Notes: generated by a model from the sequence alone, not told the origin. 10,357 nucleotides of DNA from an uncultured Clostridia bacterium (GCA_937893735.1 CALBGD010000269.1:1-10357); one strand, 5' to 3'; positions 1-6,852 are shown, counted from the stretch's first letter. Numbers and translations: made by a program.

Positions 1-1
1 G

Positions 2-1705
2 GGAAACGTTCCGTACAGACTGAAAAATCACGACGTGTGCCTGCTCGACCTCACCGCGCTTGTTGCAGGAACCCAGTTCAGGGGTCAGTTCGAGAGCCGC
101 GTGAAGTCCCTCATTGACGAGATAAAGAACGCCGGAAACGTAATGCTGTTCATCGACGAGGTTCACAACCTTGTCGGCACGGGCGACGCAGACGGCACGA
201 TGAACGCCGGAAATATGTTTAAGCCTGCGCTTTCCCGCGGAGAGCTTCAGGTGATCGGAGCTACCACGTTCAACGAGTACCGCAAGTACATCGAAAAGGA
301 CAGCGCGCTGGAGCGCCGCTTCCAGCCTGTAACGGTGGCGGAGCCTTCCATCGAGGATACCGTGAAGCTCCTTGATGGAATAAAGGACTACTACGAGGAG
401 CACCATAAGGTAAAGGTCTCCCCGGAGATAACCAGAATGTGCGCAGTGCTTTCCGAGCGCTACATCAACGACAGATTCCTGCCGGACAAGGCAATAGACC
501 TGCTGGACGAAAGCTGCGCGTGCGCAAGCCTCAGCAATCCCTACATCACGGAAAATGAGAAGCTCAAGGCAAAGCTGGCTCAGCTCCGGGTCGATGAGGA
601 TAAGACGACCTCAGCCTCCGATGTTGACTATGAGAAGCTTGCCGACATCAAAATGCAGATAGCCCAGACCAACGACGCGCTCGACAAGATAAAGGGCAAG
701 GCGGACGACGTCCAGGTAACAATGGACGACCTCTCCAAGGTCATCGAGCTGTGGACGGGAATTCCCGCCAACAAGATAAAGGAAACAGAGCTTAAGCGCA
801 TGGGCAGCCTTGAGCAGCACCTCAAGGAGCACGTCATAGGTCAGGACGAGGCGTGCGAGCTTGTCGCAAAGGCGATAAAGCGCACCAGAGTACAGCTCAC
901 CGAGCGCCGCAGACCTGCTTCGTTCATATTCGTTGGTCCGACTGGCGTAGGTAAGACCGAGCTTGTAAAGGTCCTCGCAAAGGAAATGTTCGATACCGTC
1001 GAGCCGCTGATAAGGCTTGATATGTCGGAGTTCATGGAGAAGCACAGCGTGTCCAAGATAATCGGTTCGCCTCCCGGATATGTCGGCTATGACGAGGCGG
1101 GACAGCTCACCGAAAAGGTGCGCCGCAAGCCGTATTCCGTTATTCTCTTCGATGAGATAGAGAAGGCTCACCCCGACGTAATGAACATACTGCTTCAGAT
1201 TCTTGACGAGGGCAAGATAAACGACGCCCACGGCAGGTCGGTAAGCTTTGAGAACACCATAATCTGCATGACCTCGAACGCGGGTTCTTCTACCGGAACT
1301 AACGGCGTAGGCTTCACCAAGACTGAAGGCGAGATAACCAAGGAGCGCGCAATGAAGGGTCTCCGGGACTTCCTCAGACCGGAATTCCTTGCGAGAGTTG
1401 ACGAGGTCATCGTGTTCAAGCCGCTGAGTGTTGAGAGCTACGCGAAGATAGCAAAGCTCATGCTGAGCGAGCTGTATTCGCCGCTGAAAGAAAAGAACAT
1501 CACGCTGACTATCGACGACAGCGTTTACGGCGCAGTTGCAAAGAAATCACACGGCGGAAAGTACGGCGGCAGAGATATTCGCAGGGTTATCCGTAGCGAC
1601 ATCGAGGACAGGATCGCGGAGCTTATCATCGACCACGCAGAAAACCCGCTGTCCGAGATAACTCTCGGCACGGACGGCGATGAGATAACGGTGACTGGAA
1701 AGTGA
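2..1705 (+). CDS. clpC: ClpC-type AAA+ ATPase, 5'-truncated by the window edge
   Basis: Two-domain Hsp100/Clp unfoldase that would feed substrates to ClpP in the cytoplasm. The frame is open to the window start, so the N-domain and D1 Walker A are missing. Counting the GTG codon at 35 as residue 1 (an internal codon, not the start), D1 shows Walker B LFIDE (38-42) and the ALERRF arginine-finger region (91-96). A short middle domain (about 170-225) argues for ClpC or ClpA-like rather than ClpB, whose middle domain is about twice as long. D2 shows Walker A GPTGVGKT (301-308), pore loop GYVGYDE (348-354), Walker B ILFDE (380-384), sensor-1 TSNAG (413-417) and sensor-2 GGRDIRR (511-517). VGF at 425-427 lies where ClpP-binding loops occur, which supports a protease partner. 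The stop TGA overlaps the next gene's GTG start. No CtsR/McsAB genes are visible, though upstream sequence is cut off. Confidence 0.93.
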   Translation, partial: GNVPYRLKNHDVCLLDLTALVAGTQFRGQFESRVKSLIDEIKNAGNVMLFIDEVHNLVGTGDADGTMNAGNMFKPALSRGELQVIGATTFNEYRKYIEKDSALERRFQPVTVAEPSIEDTVKLLDGIKDYYEEHHKVKVSPEITRMCAVLSERYINDRFLPDKAIDLLDESCACASLSNPYITENEKLKAKLAQLRVDEDKTTSASDVDYEKLADIKMQIAQTNDALDKIKGKADDVQVTMDDLSKVIELWTGIPANKIKETELKRMGSLEQHLKEHVIGQDEACELVAKAIKRTRVQLTERRRPASFIFVGPTGVGKTELVKVLAKEMFDTVEPLIRLDMSEFMEKHSVSKIIGSPPGYVGYDEAGQLTEKVRRKPYSVILFDEIEKAHPDVMNILLQILDEGKINDAHGRSVSFENTIICMTSNAGSSTGTNGVGFTKTEGEITKERAMKGLRDFLRPEFLARVDEVIVFKPLSVESYAKIAKLMLSELYSPLKEKNITLTIDDSVYGAVAKKSHGGKYGGRDIRRVIRSDIEDRIAELIIDHAENPLSEITLGTDGDEITVTGK

Positions 1706-2409
1706 GCGTTATCCTTGTTACCGGCGGCACCGGAGCCATCGGAAGAGCCATCGCCGCTGAATTCGCGAAAACCGACGATGTGGTGATAACCTATAATTCC
1801 CGCGCTGACGAAGCGGAGCGGCTCTGCCGGGAGCTCCGCTGTCAGGCGGTGCAGGCGGACGTATCGGACTACGATTCCGCACGGCGCGCCGTGGAGCAGG
1901 TCGTGCATGACTACGGCAGGCTGGACGTGCTGGTGAACAACGCCGGCATCGCGCAGATAAAGCTGTTCACGGACATATCTCCCGATGACTGGAACAGGAT
2001 AATTTCCGTGAATCTTACCGGCGTGTTCAATATGACACAGGCGGCAGTGAAGCCGATGATATCCCGCAAGAGCGGCGCGGTTGTTAATATTTCGTCAGTC
2101 TGGGGAGTTTACGGCGGCGCGTGCGAGTCGGCGTATTCCGCCTCCAAGGCGGGAATTATCGGGCTCACTAAGGCGCTTTCAAGGGAGCTCGGTGCCTCCG
2201 GTATAACGGTGAACGCCGTTGCGCCTGGAGTTATCGACAGCCCGATGAACAGCTCCCATCTTGACGCGCAGGAGCTCGCAGAGCTCGCTGAGCAGACTCC
2301 GCTGTGCCGTCTGGGTCAGCCGGAGGAGGTCGCAAGGGCAGTGCGGGCGCTGGCTGAGAACAGGTTCATCACGGGTCAGGTGCTGGGAGTTGACGGCGGC
2401 TTCTGCTGA
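1702..2409 (+). CDS. Short-chain dehydrogenase/reductase, FabG-type (3-oxoacyl-ACP reductase-like)
   Basis: A 235-residue classical SDR of FabG size, predicted cytosolic and NAD(P)H-dependent. The Rossmann glycine motif TGGTGAIG is at residues 7-14, NNAG at 79-82 and the structural Asn at 104. Catalytic Ser132, Tyr145 and Lys149 sit in NISS and YSASK with the usual 13-residue Ser-Tyr spacing. The C-terminal pattern (VNAVAPG, ITGQVLGVDGGF) is typical of FabG. An Arg in NSR after strand 2 favours NADPH. The GTG start overlaps the stop of the clpC-like gene as GTGA and no independent ribosome binding site is needed, so translation is probably coupled. No fatty-acid synthesis genes are adjacent. 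It may therefore be the housekeeping FabG, a paralogue, or an SDR with another carbonyl substrate (for example the YmfI-like group). The fold and catalytic residues are secure, the substrate is not. Confidence 0.88.
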   Translation: MSVILVTGGTGAIGRAIAAEFAKTDDVVITYNSRADEAERLCRELRCQAVQADVSDYDSARRAVEQVVHDYGRLDVLVNNAGIAQIKLFTDISPDDWNRIISVNLTGVFNMTQAAVKPMISRKSGAVVNISSVWGVYGGACESAYSASKAGIIGLTKALSRELGASGITVNAVAPGVIDSPMNSSHLDAQELAELAEQTPLCRLGQPEEVARAVRALAENRFITGQVLGVDGGFC

Positions 2410-2426
2410 GGTTTCCAGAAAATGAC

Positions 2427-2442
2427 GTTAAATTAGTTTAAC
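2427..2442 (+). repeat. AT-rich inverted repeat after the SDR gene
   Basis: GTTAAA (2427-2432) and TTTAAC (2437-2442) form a perfect 6-bp inverted repeat around a 4-base loop, 17 bases after the SDR stop. It is followed by ATTTTGTC rather than a clean U-tract and has only two G-C pairs. It could be a very weak terminator for the clpC-SDR transcript, but the evidence is thin. Confidence 0.3.
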
Positions 2443-2506
2443 ATTTTGTCCAAAAAATAACGCGGAAATAATAAATGTTTTGTCAAAAAAAACACAAAGT
2501 TTCCGG

Positions 2507-2535
2507 TTGAATTTTGGACGAAAATATAGTATAAT
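2507..2535 (+). promoter_or_regulatory. Sigma-A promoter for the oadG-oadB pair
   Basis: TTGAAT (2507-2512), a 17-base spacer and a perfect TATAAT (2530-2535). An A-tract (2485-2492) lies 14-22 bases upstream of the -35, suggesting an UP-like element. The predicted transcript start is near 2542, giving a leader of about 45 nt before the ATG at 2587. Confidence 0.8.
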
Positions 2536-2551
2536 AAATATGATTGAAAAT

Positions 2552-2568
2552 CCGAAAGGCGATTTCGG
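2552..2568 (+). promoter_or_regulatory. 5'-leader hairpin upstream of the oadG ribosome binding site
   Basis: CCGAAA (2552-2557) and TTTCGG (2563-2568) form a perfect 6-bp stem with loop GGCGA, ending six bases before the Shine-Dalgarno AGGAGA (2575-2580). It is close to the predicted 5' end of the mRNA. The position fits a stabilising 5' stem-loop or a modulator of ribosome access. There is no U-tract, so it is not a terminator. Confidence 0.5.
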
Positions 2569-2586
2569 CAAAAAAGGAGACTTAAT

Positions 2587-3165
2587 ATGAACATCGCTTT
2601 ATCCATTCTGTCGGCTGCAGCAGGCACGCTTGAAGCGGCTGGCACAACAGAAGCGTACTCCGGACCGTGGGAAAACGTCTATAATGCCATTCAGTCCACT
2701 GCCGAGGCAGTAGAAGACGGAACAGCAAACGTTATCGACCGGATCCAGGCGCTGCCTGACGCTCATGCACAGCTGGGCGATCCGGACTACTGGGGCTCCG
2801 TCGGCATTATGACGCTGACTGGTATTCTGGTAGTATTCTTTATCCTTGCTATCCTGATCTTCCTGTTCTGGCTGCTTGGCAGAACATTCCAGACCATCGA
2901 CAAGAGCAAGAAGGCGAAGGCTGAGGCTGCCAAGGCTGCCGCTGAAGCTGCAAAACCCGCTGCTCCCGCTCCCGCACCGGTCGAAGAGGTCGTTGAGGAA
3001 GAGGATAACGATGATGAAATAATGGCTGTTATCAGCGCTGCGATTGCAGCTTATGCCGAGGAAGAGGGAACCTCTTATACCATCAGGGACGTGAAGAAGC
3101 GCGACAAGAGAGCACGTTCTGCATGGAGCCTCGCAGGGATCGGCGAGAACACCCGGCCGTTCTGA
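2587..3165 (+). CDS. OadG-family sodium-pump decarboxylase gamma subunit with long N-terminal extension
   Basis: Probable small membrane subunit of a biotin-dependent, sodium-translocating decarboxylase. It would anchor the soluble carboxyltransferase to the beta subunit. The protein has 192 residues. A mildly hydrophobic start (3-13) precedes a polar segment (about 20-70). One strong membrane helix spans about 74-97 and is followed by a Lys/Ala-rich stretch (106-123), a Pro/Ala linker (124-131) and an acidic run (133-144). The C-terminal block EIMAVISAAIAAY and the ending GENTRPF are characteristic of OadG-type subunits. Typical family members are roughly 80-130 residues with the helix close to the N-terminus, so about 60 extra residues precede the helix here. 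AGGAGA lies 6 bases before the ATG. The beta subunit gene follows after 26 bases. Which decarboxylase it serves cannot be told from this window. Confidence 0.82.
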   Translation: MNIALSILSAAAGTLEAAGTTEAYSGPWENVYNAIQSTAEAVEDGTANVIDRIQALPDAHAQLGDPDYWGSVGIMTLTGILVVFFILAILIFLFWLLGRTFQTIDKSKKAKAEAAKAAAEAAKPAAPAPAPVEEVVEEEDNDDEIMAVISAAIAAYAEEEGTSYTIRDVKKRDKRARSAWSLAGIGENTRPF

Positions 3166-3191
3166 GAACAGACAGAAAGGAATAATGAAGC

Positions 3192-4466
3192 ATGGAAATA
3201 TTTGTTGATACCATAAAATCGCTCGCGACCGGCTCAGGTTTTGCAGGCTTCGGCGTTGAAAACGGCTGGCAGAGCATAATTATGATTCTGCTTTCCTTCG
3301 TCCTGTTCTATCTGGCGATCAAGAAGCAGTACGAGCCGCTGCTGATGCTCCCTATCGCATTCGGTATGCTGCTCACAAACCTTCCTTTCAGCGGACTTTA
3401 TCACGCTGAGCTGTGGAACCCCTCCACAAACCCCTATTTCGCTCCGGAATATATTCAGGAGGGCGCGAACCTTCTGGTGACTTATACAAAGGAAGTCAGC
3501 CTTGACTATGGGCGCGTGCTTCACGAGGGCGGTCTGTTGGATATGCTTTACCTCGGCGTTAAGCTCGGTATCTATCCTCCGATCATCTTCCTCGGAATCG
3601 GCGCAATGACAGACTTCGGTCCGCTTATCGCCAACCCGAAGAGCTTCCTCCTCGGTGCGGCTGCACAGGGCGGTATCTTCTTCACATTCCTTGGCGCGTG
3701 TGCGATTAATGCGATCGGACTTGGCGACGGCTTTACACTGAAGCAGGCCGCTTCCATCGCTATCATCGGCGGTGCAGACGGTCCTACGGCTATCTTCCTT
3801 ACATCAAGACTTGCTCCTGAGTTGCTCGGTTCCATCGCGGTCGCGGCTTACTCATACATGGCTCTGGTTCCTGTAATCCAGCCGCCTATCATGAAGCTGC
3901 TCACCACAGAGAAGGAGCGCTCCGTAAAGATGGGTCAGCTCCGTCAGGTATCCAAGCTCGAAAAGATCGTATTCCCGATCGCAGTTACAGTTATCGTTTC
4001 CCTTATCGTTCCGGACTCCACTTCCCTTGTTGGTATGCTGATGCTCGGTAACCTGATGAAGGAATCCGGCGTTTGCGAACGTCTGGTAAAGACAGCTACA
4101 AACGAGCTGATGAATATTATCACGATATTCCTCGGCGTGACAGTTGGTGCTACCGCTGTTGCACAGAACTTCCTTAAGGTTGATACGCTTCTTATCATTG
4201 CGCTGGGTCTGCTGGCGTTCTGCATTGGTACAGCTTGCGGCGTACTCCTTGGCAAGCTGATGTATCTGCTTTCTGGAGGCAAGATCAATCCGCTCATCGG
4301 TTCTGCGGGCGTGTCTGCGGTTCCTATGGCGGCGCGTGTTTCCCAGAAGGTCGGTCAGGAAACAAATCCCTCCAACTTCCTGCTCATGCACGCTATGGGT
4401 CCGAACGTTGCAGGTGTTATCGGTTCCGCTGTTGCAGCGGGCGTTCTCCTGAGCGTACTTGGTTAA
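3192..4466 (+). CDS. oadB: Sodium-translocating decarboxylase beta subunit (OadB/GcdB/MmdB family)
   Basis: A 424-residue polytopic membrane protein that decarboxylates carboxybiotin and exports Na+ in the oxaloacetate, glutaconyl-CoA and methylmalonyl-CoA decarboxylase complexes. The hallmark GGADGPTAIF occurs at 193-202. Asp196, Tyr222, Asn366, Gly370, Ser375 and Arg382 keep exactly the spacings of the Klebsiella OadB residues implicated in Na+ and proton handling (D203, Y229, N373, G377, S382, R389), so the pump chemistry should be intact. Length matches the family (about 375-435). An AAAGGA (3176-3181) lies 10 bases before this ATG. The ATG at 3185 is in another frame. It is co-transcribed with the OadG-like gene and ends at the terminator at 4475. 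Neither a carboxyltransferase nor a biotin carrier gene is present here, so the symbol indicates family, not substrate. Confidence 0.9.
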   Translation: MEIFVDTIKSLATGSGFAGFGVENGWQSIIMILLSFVLFYLAIKKQYEPLLMLPIAFGMLLTNLPFSGLYHAELWNPSTNPYFAPEYIQEGANLLVTYTKEVSLDYGRVLHEGGLLDMLYLGVKLGIYPPIIFLGIGAMTDFGPLIANPKSFLLGAAAQGGIFFTFLGACAINAIGLGDGFTLKQAASIAIIGGADGPTAIFLTSRLAPELLGSIAVAAYSYMALVPVIQPPIMKLLTTEKERSVKMGQLRQVSKLEKIVFPIAVTVIVSLIVPDSTSLVGMLMLGNLMKESGVCERLVKTATNELMNIITIFLGVTVGATAVAQNFLKVDTLLIIALGLLAFCIGTACGVLLGKLMYLLSGGKINPLIGSAGVSAVPMAARVSQKVGQETNPSNFLLMHAMGPNVAGVIGSAVAAGVLLSVLG

Positions 4467-4474
4467 ACATTCAG

Positions 4475-4502
4475 GCGGTCCGGTTTTCCGGGCCGCTTTT
4501 TT
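4475..4502 (+). terminator. Intrinsic terminator after oadB
   Basis: GCGGTCCGG (4475-4483), loop TTTT and CCGGGCCGC (4488-4496) make a 9-bp G-C-rich stem with one G-U pair, followed directly by six T residues. It begins 8 bases after the stop codon. Confidence 0.93.
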
Positions 4503-4545
4503 GCGCTTCAAATTAAAAGAATATCTGATATGTCGAAAAAAGATA

Positions 4546-4574
4546 TTGAAAAAGAGTGCTTATAGTGATATAAT
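4546..4574 (+). promoter_or_regulatory. Sigma-A promoter for pyrB
   Basis: TTGAAA (4546-4551), a 17-base spacer and TATAAT (4569-4574), preceded by an A-tract (GAAAAAAG, 4534-4541). The start is predicted near 4581, leaving only about 30 nt of leader. That is too short for a PyrR-type attenuator, so regulation by that route is not apparent. Confidence 0.82.
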
Positions 4575-4594
4575 TAAACAAGAAAAATCAAAAC

Positions 4595-4602
4595 AGGAAA
4601 GG
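4595..4602 (+). promoter_or_regulatory. Ribosome binding site deciding the pyrB start
   Basis: AGGAAAGG ends 8 bases before TTG 4611, a good spacing. The in-frame GTG at 4602 shares its G with this site, so it cannot be served by it. This supports a TTG start. Confidence 0.65.
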
Positions 4603-4610
4603 TGATTATT

Positions 4611-5693
4611 TTGAACCAGAGATTTAACCATCTAATAGACATGGACGATTACAGTGTTTCCCAGTGGAATGCAATAGTTAAGCTTGCAGAGGATATTATG
4701 CACCGCCCGGAGAGCTACGCGGACAAGTGCCGCGGAAAAATCATGGCTACGCTTTTCTATGAGCCCTCCACCAGAACTCAGATGAGTTTTCAGGCGGCAA
4801 TGATTCGCCTTGGCGGAAGCGTGATCGGATTTGACAACCCCAGCAACTCATCCGTGTCAAAGGGAGAGAATCTCAAAGATACTATTAAAATAGTAAGCAG
4901 CTATTCTGATATTCTGGTTATGCGCCACAATCAGGAGGGCTCCGCGAGGGCGGCGGCTCTTTCCGCTGAATGCCCGGTAATAAACGCCGGAGACGGCGGG
5001 CATCTCCACCCGACGCAGACGCTCACCGACCTCCTCACGCTGAAAACTGAGCTTGGCAGGCTGGACAACCTGACAGTGGGACTCTGCGGCGACCTGAAAT
5101 ACGGCAGAACAGTTCACTCAATTCTGAAAGCGCTTTCCTGTTATAAGAATAACAAGTTCATACTTATTTCTACACCGTCTCTTGCGCTCCCGCAGTATAT
5201 TAAGGACGTGCTCAACGCGCGCGGCTGCGAATACAAGGAAGTCGCAACGATCGAAGAGGCGCTTCCGGAGCTTGATATGCTCTACATGACGAGGATACAG
5301 CAGGAGCGCTTCCCGACCCGCGAGGAATATGAGAAGCAGAAAGGTGTGTATATCCTCACCCGCGAGAAAATGCAGCTCGCGAAGAAAGATATGATCGTTA
5401 TGCACCCGCTGCCCAGAGTAAATGAAATCGAGGTCGATATAGATGACGACCCGCGTGCAGCATATTTCCGTCAGGCGAGATATGGAATGTTTGTCAGAAT
5501 GGCGCTTATCCTTACAACACTCAACGGCGAGCTGAAGGCAAATCCGCTTCTGGTGGGAACAATTCACAATAACTGCCGCTGCTCAAACACGAAGTGCATT
5601 ACGCAGACAGAAACCTATCTGCCGCACAGCTTCAAGAAATACGGCGATATGCTTGTGTGCGAGTACTGCGATGAACGTATTCTGATGGACTGA
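4611..5693 (+). CDS. pyrB: Aspartate carbamoyltransferase with C-terminal PyrI-like zinc domain
   Basis: Catalyses carbamoyl phosphate + L-aspartate to N-carbamoyl-L-aspartate, the second step of de novo pyrimidine synthesis. Numbered from TTG 4611, it runs nearly colinear with the E. coli catalytic chain: STRTQ (53-57), Lys84, Arg105, HPTQ (133-136), Arg166, TRIQ (227-230) and HPLPR (265-269). A normal catalytic chain would end near residue 308. About 52 more residues follow, with Cys324-x4-Cys329 and Cys350-x2-Cys353, closely resembling the zinc domain of the separate regulatory chain PyrI (CPNSNC...CKYC in E. coli). There is no room for PyrI's nucleotide-binding domain. TTG 4611 is preferred because AGGAAAGG (4595-4602) lies 8 bases upstream. 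The in-frame GTG 4602 overlaps that site. The gene is a single unit with its own promoter and terminator. Confidence 0.93.
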   Translation: MNQRFNHLIDMDDYSVSQWNAIVKLAEDIMHRPESYADKCRGKIMATLFYEPSTRTQMSFQAAMIRLGGSVIGFDNPSNSSVSKGENLKDTIKIVSSYSDILVMRHNQEGSARAAALSAECPVINAGDGGHLHPTQTLTDLLTLKTELGRLDNLTVGLCGDLKYGRTVHSILKALSCYKNNKFILISTPSLALPQYIKDVLNARGCEYKEVATIEEALPELDMLYMTRIQQERFPTREEYEKQKGVYILTREKMQLAKKDMIVMHPLPRVNEIEVDIDDDPRAAYFRQARYGMFVRMALILTTLNGELKANPLLVGTIHNNCRCSNTKCITQTETYLPHSFKKYGDMLVCEYCDERILMD

Positions 5694-5713
5694 TAGTCAA
5701 CGAACAACACTGT

Positions 5714-5739
5714 GCCGCCCCCCAACAAGGGCGGCTTTT
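5714..5739 (+). terminator. Intrinsic terminator after pyrB
   Basis: GCCGCCC (5714-5720), 8-base loop and GGGCGGC (5729-5735) form a perfect 7-bp G-C stem, followed by TTTT and then GG. The short U-tract suggests some read-through into the next gene, which starts 16 bases later and has no clear promoter of its own. Confidence 0.75.
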
Positions 5740-5754
5740 GGTTATGGAGGATTT

Positions 5755-6852
5755 ATGGTAAAAGGAACGTCGTTTGCCAAATACAGGAACGAACGCAGCA
5801 CAGAAATGGCACTTTCGTGCTACATCACCAGACATATGGTCAGTGCGGTTTTGTATGATATGGCGCTGTCAAGAAGATACGCCCGGGCAGTGAGCTATGG
5901 GAGCATACTGACAGCCATGGACGCTGCTGAGCCGATTGCACTGACCATACAGCGGGTCATGCGCGGCAGTGGAACGCCCGGAAATGTGATAAAACGAGTG
6001 GGATTTGCGGCTCCGTCTGATATAACGATGTCGGTGGAGGAGCAGATAACTCCGGGCGACCTGTTTCTGCACCCGGATACGGAAATAATGGTTCTTCCGA
6101 TAATGAACTCCTCGCTTGGCGGGGATTTCACAGCAGTGCTGGCTTCTGCCCTTGCAGATGGCAGAAATGTGCTTGCTGCCGATGTTTCCGGAAGTCTGCG
6201 AATGGTATCATGCCGGGACGGTTCCGTGAAATATGCGCATATTCCTATGGCGGGAGGCTTCGACGGCTCAGCAATAGAAAGCGGAATGCCGCTGGAGGAG
6301 GGAGCGGTCGATACGCTCAGCCGAGAAAAGGACGGAACGATATCGTACAGCGTGATAGGCGATGGGGATTCCTCCGGAATATCAGTTCCGGCGGCACTGA
6401 GCGCGGTAAAGCTCATGCTGGACTGCGGCGCTCTCGACAGCGACGGGATAATGACCGACCGCGACCTGTTTTATATTGGCGAGGATTTTTATATTTCGCA
6501 GGCGGACGTCCGCGCGGTGCAGTCGGACAAGGCTTCCTGCCGCGCGGCGCTGGAGCTGTTCGGGAAAACGGCAGGGAAATCGGAGCGTGTGGTGATCTCC
6601 GGCGAGGCTTTCGGCTCGGAGCACGGCGCAGCTATGACTGCACAGCTCGGGGCGATACCACGGGGGCTTGCCGACAAATACGGCTGGAGCCGCTGTCCAG
6701 GAGAGCAGGGGCTAATAAACTGCATTGTTTCATCTGAACTTCTCGCAGAGCTGCATGGATTTTGCGCTTCGGCAGAGGATTTAACCGAGCAGATAATGGC
6801 GCGGTTTAACGATTTATACATAAATCATCTTGGATTTACGGCAAAATTGTAA
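5755..6852 (+). CDS. Divergent ASKHA-fold protein related to RACo/DUF4445 C-terminal domain
   Basis: A 365-residue soluble protein. Several segments match reductive activators of corrinoid proteins and the related DUF4445 family: LPIMNSSLGGD (114-124), MAGGFDGSAIESGMP (165-179), VIGDGDSSGIS (200-210), an AVKLMLDCGALDSDG segment, DVRAVQSDKASCRAA (251-265) and ISGEAFGSEHGA (281-292). Full RACo proteins have an N-terminal 2Fe-2S domain and an early VDIGTT-like phosphate-binding motif. Neither is present here: the corresponding region (18-60) has no glycine-rich loop, and the usual GICGSG is replaced by GISVPA. ATP binding and reductive activation are therefore doubtful. GGAGG (5746-5750) lies only 4 bases before the ATG; a start at Met18 (5806) is possible. 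No corrinoid or methyltransferase genes are nearby. Assigned from remembered motifs, so the family is moderately sure and the function unknown. Confidence 0.62.
   Translation: MVKGTSFAKYRNERSTEMALSCYITRHMVSAVLYDMALSRRYARAVSYGSILTAMDAAEPIALTIQRVMRGSGTPGNVIKRVGFAAPSDITMSVEEQITPGDLFLHPDTEIMVLPIMNSSLGGDFTAVLASALADGRNVLAADVSGSLRMVSCRDGSVKYAHIPMAGGFDGSAIESGMPLEEGAVDTLSREKDGTISYSVIGDGDSSGISVPAALSAVKLMLDCGALDSDGIMTDRDLFYIGEDFYISQADVRAVQSDKASCRAALELFGKTAGKSERVVISGEAFGSEHGAAMTAQLGAIPRGLADKYGWSRCPGEQGLINCIVSSELLAELHGFCASAEDLTEQIMARFNDLYINHLGFTAKL

Noticed and set aside
611..1231. 206-codon open frame on the minus strand opposite the clpC-like gene
   Set aside because: It lies entirely within a well-supported gene, has no family resemblance or ribosome binding site that I can see, and reads as a shadow of the biased codon use on the + strand.
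3852..4511. 219-codon open frame on the minus strand opposite oadB
   Set aside because: Fully antisense to a clearly conserved membrane protein; its translation is rich in Cys, His and Arg, as expected of a non-coding frame, and it would start on the far side of the oadB terminator.
4602..4610. GTG 4602 as the start of pyrB
   Set aside because: It overlaps the Shine-Dalgarno sequence itself; TTG 4611 has correct spacing and gives residue numbering almost identical to E. coli PyrB.
4581..4610. PyrR-binding attenuator upstream of pyrB
   Set aside because: The leader from the predicted start is only about 30 nt and has no anti-terminator/terminator hairpin pair.
6210..6737. 175-codon + strand frame inside the RACo-like gene
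   Set aside because: The Arg/Gly-rich translation is a frame-shifted reading of the GC-rich gene that contains it, and there is no start signal.
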